In this document: one piece after another, positions 7,105-8,569 of the stretch
How positions within the stretch are numbered: the stretch's first letter is position 1
How the letters are laid out: each line of letters starts with the position of its first letter
Assembly: GCA_023261465.1 (NCBI GenBank)
Contig: JAHFOW010000127.1
Location: 1 to 8,569 of the forward strand
From: Planctomycetota bacterium
GTDB taxonomy: Bacteria; Planctomycetota; Brocadiia; Brocadiales; Brocadiaceae
Direction: 5' to 3'
Length of the DNA: 8,569 nt
The notes under the pieces: generated by a model
What the model saw: only the letters and a program-made list of their open reading frames with translations
What the model was told of the DNA's origin: nothing
The model's database searches: none
Program-made: the position numbers and the translations under genes

Positions 7105-7243
7105 TAATGTTCAGGAATTTCAATACAAATCGTAGCGTGAACAGATTAAACGGTTTAAACCGTTTAAACAGATTAAACCGTTTATTGCCGACCACAAGAG
7201 ATCTGCGCTACAATAAAAGGTCGCCGTATGGCCTAATTTAAAT
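7105..7243. repeat. repeat copy B, upstream of the protease gene
   Basis: Second copy of the 5981-6112 repeat in the same orientation. The outer blocks are conserved (TAATGT, AGGAATTTCAA, GTAGCG at one side; GCCGACCACAAG, GCGCTACAATAAAA and GTCG at the other). The middle differs: the GGGG/CCCC hairpin of copy A is replaced by a GTTTAAAC-rich palindromic insert (7141-7183). The hairpin of copy A near 6057-6085 is replaced by a short CCGTATGG. The arms of the core are less perfect here (CGTAGCGT against GCGCTACAA). It begins 2 nt before the ATG at 7102. Confidence 0.75.
7141..7183. repeat. palindromic GTTTAAAC direct repeat inside copy B
   Basis: ACAGATTAAACGGTTT (7141-7156) recurs as ACAGATTAAACCGTTT (7168-7183) with one change, 27 bp apart. 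Between them, AAACGGTTTAAACCGTTT (7148-7165) is a perfect 18-bp palindrome and GTTTAAAC occurs twice. It reads as KRFNLFKRFKPFNLF if translated leftward, a sign of low-complexity DNA rather than a real protein end. Confidence 0.75.
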
Positions 7244-7269
7244 TTATGGTGAAATGATAGTGTTGTCAA
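7241..7269 (-). promoter_or_regulatory. sigma70-type promoter candidate P1 for the protease gene
   Basis: On the minus strand, TTGACA (7264-7269) stands 17 bp before TAAATT (7241-7246). Transcription would begin near 7234 and read through repeat copy B, giving a leader of about 130 nt before the ATG at 7102. Confidence 0.5.
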
Positions 7270-7282
7270 AAGCAGTTGTCAA
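7254..7282 (-). promoter_or_regulatory. sigma70-type promoter candidate P2, overlapping P1
   Basis: On the minus strand, TTGACA (7277-7282) stands 17 bp before TATCAT (7254-7259). It overlaps P1 with a 13-bp offset. Its -35 box lies in the palindrome CAGTTG-T-CAACTG (7273-7285), a possible operator-like site. Confidence 0.45.
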
Positions 7283-7401
7283 CTGAAAATAGTTTCTGCG
7301 ACGGATATTATGGAATGAGCAGGGTTCCGATAAATCATGCTATGAAAAATGTAAGGGTGTTTTTGAATTTACTTTACAGACTACACTATTTGTAAAATAT
7401 A

Positions 7402-7430
7402 TTGACTAGTTATGTTTATTGAGATATATT
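7402..7430 (+). promoter_or_regulatory. sigma70-type promoter candidate for argH
   Basis: TTGACT (7402-7407), a 17-bp spacer, and TATATT (7425-7430). A start near 7437 would leave a leader of about 39 nt before the argH ATG at 7476. The surroundings are AT-rich. No convincing arginine-repressor (ARG) box was seen nearby. Confidence 0.6.
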
Positions 7431-7475
7431 ACTGAACTTATTTTTACGGGTATGATTGCATAGGGTTCGAGCATT

Positions 7476-8569
7476 ATGAAGCAAAAAAAACTATGGGGTG
7501 GGAGGTTCACCAGGCAGACGGCGGCTTCGGTGGAGGCGTTTACTGAATCGATTTCTTTCGACTGGAGGCTCTATCAATATGACATACAAGGGAGCATTGC
7601 CCATGCAACCATGCTTGCTCGATGCAAACTCATTACTGAAAAGGAACAGGATTCGATTGTCAAAGGGCTCAAAGGTATTTTAGCAGATATTCATGCAGGG
7701 AAGTTTGAATTTAAAGATGCCCTCGAAGACATTCACATGAATATCGAGTCTGCCCTGATTGAACGAATTGGAGAGGCTGGCAAGAAACTTCATACGGCGC
7801 GAAGTAGAAATGACCAGGTTGCACTTGATCTTCGCCTTTGGACGCGTGATCAGGTCAACGTGGTGATAAGCCTCGTATCTCTGTTACAAAAGGAATTTGT
7901 GGATAAAGGGAAGAAGAATATTGGGCTGATTATGCCGGGTTTTACCCACCTCCAGCATGCCCAACCCGTTCTTTTAGCCCACTATTTACTGGCTTACGTG
8001 GAGATGCTGGATCGGGATAAGACCCGATTGCTGGATTGTTTGTCCCGTCTTAATAAATCGCCGCTGGGCGCATGCGCCCTTGCAGGAACGACATTGCCCA
8101 CAGATCCTCGATTTACTGCGGAATTACTCCATTTTCAAGGGGTGTGTGAAAACAGTATGGATGCCGTCAGTGACAGGGATTTTTGCGTTGAGTTTGCATT
8201 TTGTCTTTCCATGATAGTCCTGCATTTGTCACGCCTTTGTGAAGAATGGATCATCTGGTGTAATGACGAAATGAAATTCATTGAAATTAGCGATGCCTAT
8301 TGTACGGGTTCCAGCATTATGCCGCAAAAGAAAAATCCCGATGTGCTGGAACTTATTCGAGGCAAATGTAGCCGTGTGTTTGGGCATTTGACGTCTTTAC
8401 TTACCTTGCTCAAGGGTTTGCCTTTGACCTATAACCGGGATATGCAGGAAGATAAAATTTCAATATTCGATGCATCGGATACCGTTCAAAAATCGCTGTC
8501 AATTCTGGCTGAACTGGTAAAAAATACGCACTTTAATGAAGAGCGTATGACGGCAGCGTGTGAAAAAGG
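7476..8569 (+). CDS. argH: argininosuccinate lyase, 3' end outside window
   Basis: Cleaves argininosuccinate to arginine and fumarate, the last step of arginine synthesis, as a cytoplasmic homotetramer of the fumarase/aspartase superfamily. Residues 1-364 of an expected 455-465 are visible, running to the window edge without a stop. Motifs: KLWGGRF (5-11), YDIQGSIAHA (35-44), EDIHMNIE (84-91), HTARSRNDQV (106-115), GFTHLQHAQP (155-164, with the conserved Thr157-His158), and the active-site loop GSSIMPQKKNPD (278-289) with its serines at 279-280. The start ATG fits the usual K-x-LWGGRF beginning. An AGGG (7462-7465) lies 10 nt upstream as a weak ribosome site. It is transcribed away from the protease gene, probably from the promoter at 7402-7430. 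Confidence 0.97.
   Translation, partial: MKQKKLWGGRFTRQTAASVEAFTESISFDWRLYQYDIQGSIAHATMLARCKLITEKEQDSIVKGLKGILADIHAGKFEFKDALEDIHMNIESALIERIGEAGKKLHTARSRNDQVALDLRLWTRDQVNVVISLVSLLQKEFVDKGKKNIGLIMPGFTHLQHAQPVLLAHYLLAYVEMLDRDKTRLLDCLSRLNKSPLGACALAGTTLPTDPRFTAELLHFQGVCENSMDAVSDRDFCVEFAFCLSMIVLHLSRLCEEWIIWCNDEMKFIEISDAYCTGSSIMPQKKNPDVLELIRGKCSRVFGHLTSLLTLLKGLPLTYNRDMQEDKISIFDASDTVQKSLSILAELVKNTHFNEERMTAACEK

Noticed and set aside
7246..7475. Arginine-repressor (ARG) box upstream of argH
   Set aside because: TTGAATTTACTTTACA-like words are present, but none matches the two half-sites well enough.
7498..7683. Plus-strand 61-codon frame near the start of argH
   Set aside because: It is out of frame within the argH coding sequence, whose motifs are unambiguous.
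1..8569. CRISPR array, tRNA or rRNA gene, riboswitch, or insertion sequence
   Set aside because: No regularly spaced identical repeats, no cloverleaf with tRNA landmarks, no known riboswitch core and no transposase were seen on either strand.

Overview
The window (8,569 bp, GC content in the mid-40s % by eye) looks like chromosomal DNA of a Gram-negative-type bacterium. It carries lipid A genes (lpxD, lpxI), a complete arginine-pathway gene start (argH) and the end of a bacterial selenocysteine operon (selA-selB). The short dispersed-looking repeats between genes, the use of LpxI rather than LpxH, and the low-complexity AT-rich spacers would fit a planctomycete of the anammox type (Brocadiales). 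That placement is inference; nothing in the sequence proves it.

Layout. Positions 1-3288 (+): the 3' part of selA, then selB, joined by a 4-bp ATGA overlap. Positions 3289-3403: a convergent spacer holding a 69-bp imperfect inverted repeat. Positions 3404-4027 (-): a six-helix membrane protein with metal-transporter-like His motifs. Positions 4028-4120: a low-complexity spacer. Positions 4121-5961 (-): lpxI and lpxD, overlapping by 19 bp and transcribed lpxD then lpxI. Positions 5962-6142: a spacer with repeat copy A and a strong hairpin. Positions 6143-7102 (-): a CPBP/CAAX-type intramembrane protease. Positions 7103-7475: a divergent spacer with repeat copy B, two overlapping leftward promoter candidates and one rightward promoter candidate. 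Positions 7476-8569 (+): argH, cut by the window edge.

How the genes work together. SelA converts Ser-tRNA(Sec) to Sec-tRNA(Sec), and SelB delivers that tRNA to UGA codons that carry a SECIS element. No selC tRNA, selD or selenoprotein is visible here. LpxD and LpxI act at the third and fourth steps of lipid A synthesis; fabZ and lpxA, which often lie between them, are absent. The membrane protein, the protease and argH have no evident functional link to these pathways.

Most of the window is conventional. The least ordinary part is a pair of diverged direct repeats of about 130-140 bp on either side of the protease gene. Each lies immediately upstream of a leftward gene (lpxD and the protease). 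One copy appears to have been read as coding sequence by the longest open frame, which gives the protease a probably false N-terminus. I did not find a convincing undescribed system.
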